Origin: Saprospiraceae bacterium
GTDB lineage: Bacteria; Bacteroidota; Bacteroidia; Chitinophagales; Saprospiraceae
Length of the DNA: 37,607 bases
Direction of reading: 5' to 3'
Assembly: GCA_013001595.1 (NCBI GenBank)
Contig: JABDMH010000050.1
Coordinates: 1-37,607 of the forward strand
Positions 37,421 to 37,607 of this stretch are shown piece by piece. Position 1 is the stretch's first letter, and each line of letters opens with the position of its first letter. The translations under genes were made by a program, and so were the position numbers. The notes under the pieces were generated by a model. That model was given only the letters and a program-made list of their open reading frames with translations, made no database searches and was not told the origin of the DNA.

Positions 37421-37607
37421 AATAAAGATTTAGATTTAAGACGGACAGGTAGCATTTAGCATCCATATTGATCCGTCCAGTATTTTGAACGTAAGCGTTC
37501 GGGCACAGACATACTACACTTGGACTGATGTTTCCGTGGACTGCGAGGAAAATTGATATGAGTCGGTCGGCAGCAATTCAGTTAGCTTATTGACATGATG
37601 GTCACCA
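37421..37607. other. terminal gap to the window edge
   Basis: No gene or repeat is supported. A small palindrome GAACGTAAGCGTTC lies at about 37487-37500. Confidence 0.35.

Overview
The window reads as a piece of a marine, polysaccharide-degrading member of the Bacteroidota, probably near the Saprospiria. Four things point there: a giant secreted protein built of cysteine-rich HYR-like repeats, lipoprotein sulfatases, almost no Shine-Dalgarno sequences, and intergenic copies of the 'CTGAGTGGAACGAAGTG' type repeat. No rRNA, tRNA or CRISPR array was seen. The taxonomic call is inference from gene content.

Layout. 1-4231 (minus): the first ~1410 codons of a secreted HYR/PKD repeat protein that runs off the window. 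4232-6932: a decayed zone with a probable IS110-family transposase tail, a VOC (glyoxalase-like) pseudogene split by a 153-bp inverted-repeat element, and a pirin pseudogene. 7163-13307 (minus): two tandem paralogous sulfatases, a phosphohexomutase and Sua5. 13367-14686 (minus): a remnant CHAT-domain gene beside an intact membrane TPR protein. 14927-18501: DUF2200 protein, EttA-type ABC-F ATPase, a PPP-type phosphatase and an FMN reductase. 18660-19860: a repeat cluster between convergent genes, with a 430-bp direct repeat and 211-bp sub-repeats. 19893-22785: alanine dehydrogenase with a recognisable promoter, and a Tat-exported Gfo/Idh/MocA oxidoreductase. 22885-23085: a LuxR-type HTH remnant.

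23322-35046 is the most coherent block. It holds an enolase-superfamily enzyme resembling 3,6-anhydro-L-galactonate cycloisomerase, a complete DctP-DctQ-DctM TRAP transporter, a GH117-like glycosidase, an esterase with no clear start codon (opposite strand), a third sulfatase, and a 1126-residue DUF5107-TPR protein overlapping that sulfatase. GH117 enzymes release 3,6-anhydro-L-galactose from agar-type oligosaccharides, the sulfatase would strip sulfate, and the cycloisomerase acts later in anhydrogalactose breakdown. I therefore read it as a locus for the end steps of sulfated red-algal galactan use. It has a TRAP transporter for an acidic product, and no SusC/SusD pair is visible.

35206-37420: a two-domain universal stress protein, then a DUF481-type outer-membrane protein broken by a one-base deletion.

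A second theme is decay: at least five recognisable genes (VOC, pirin, CHAT, LuxR-type, DUF481) carry in-frame stops, frameshifts, insertions or truncations, while their neighbours look intact.
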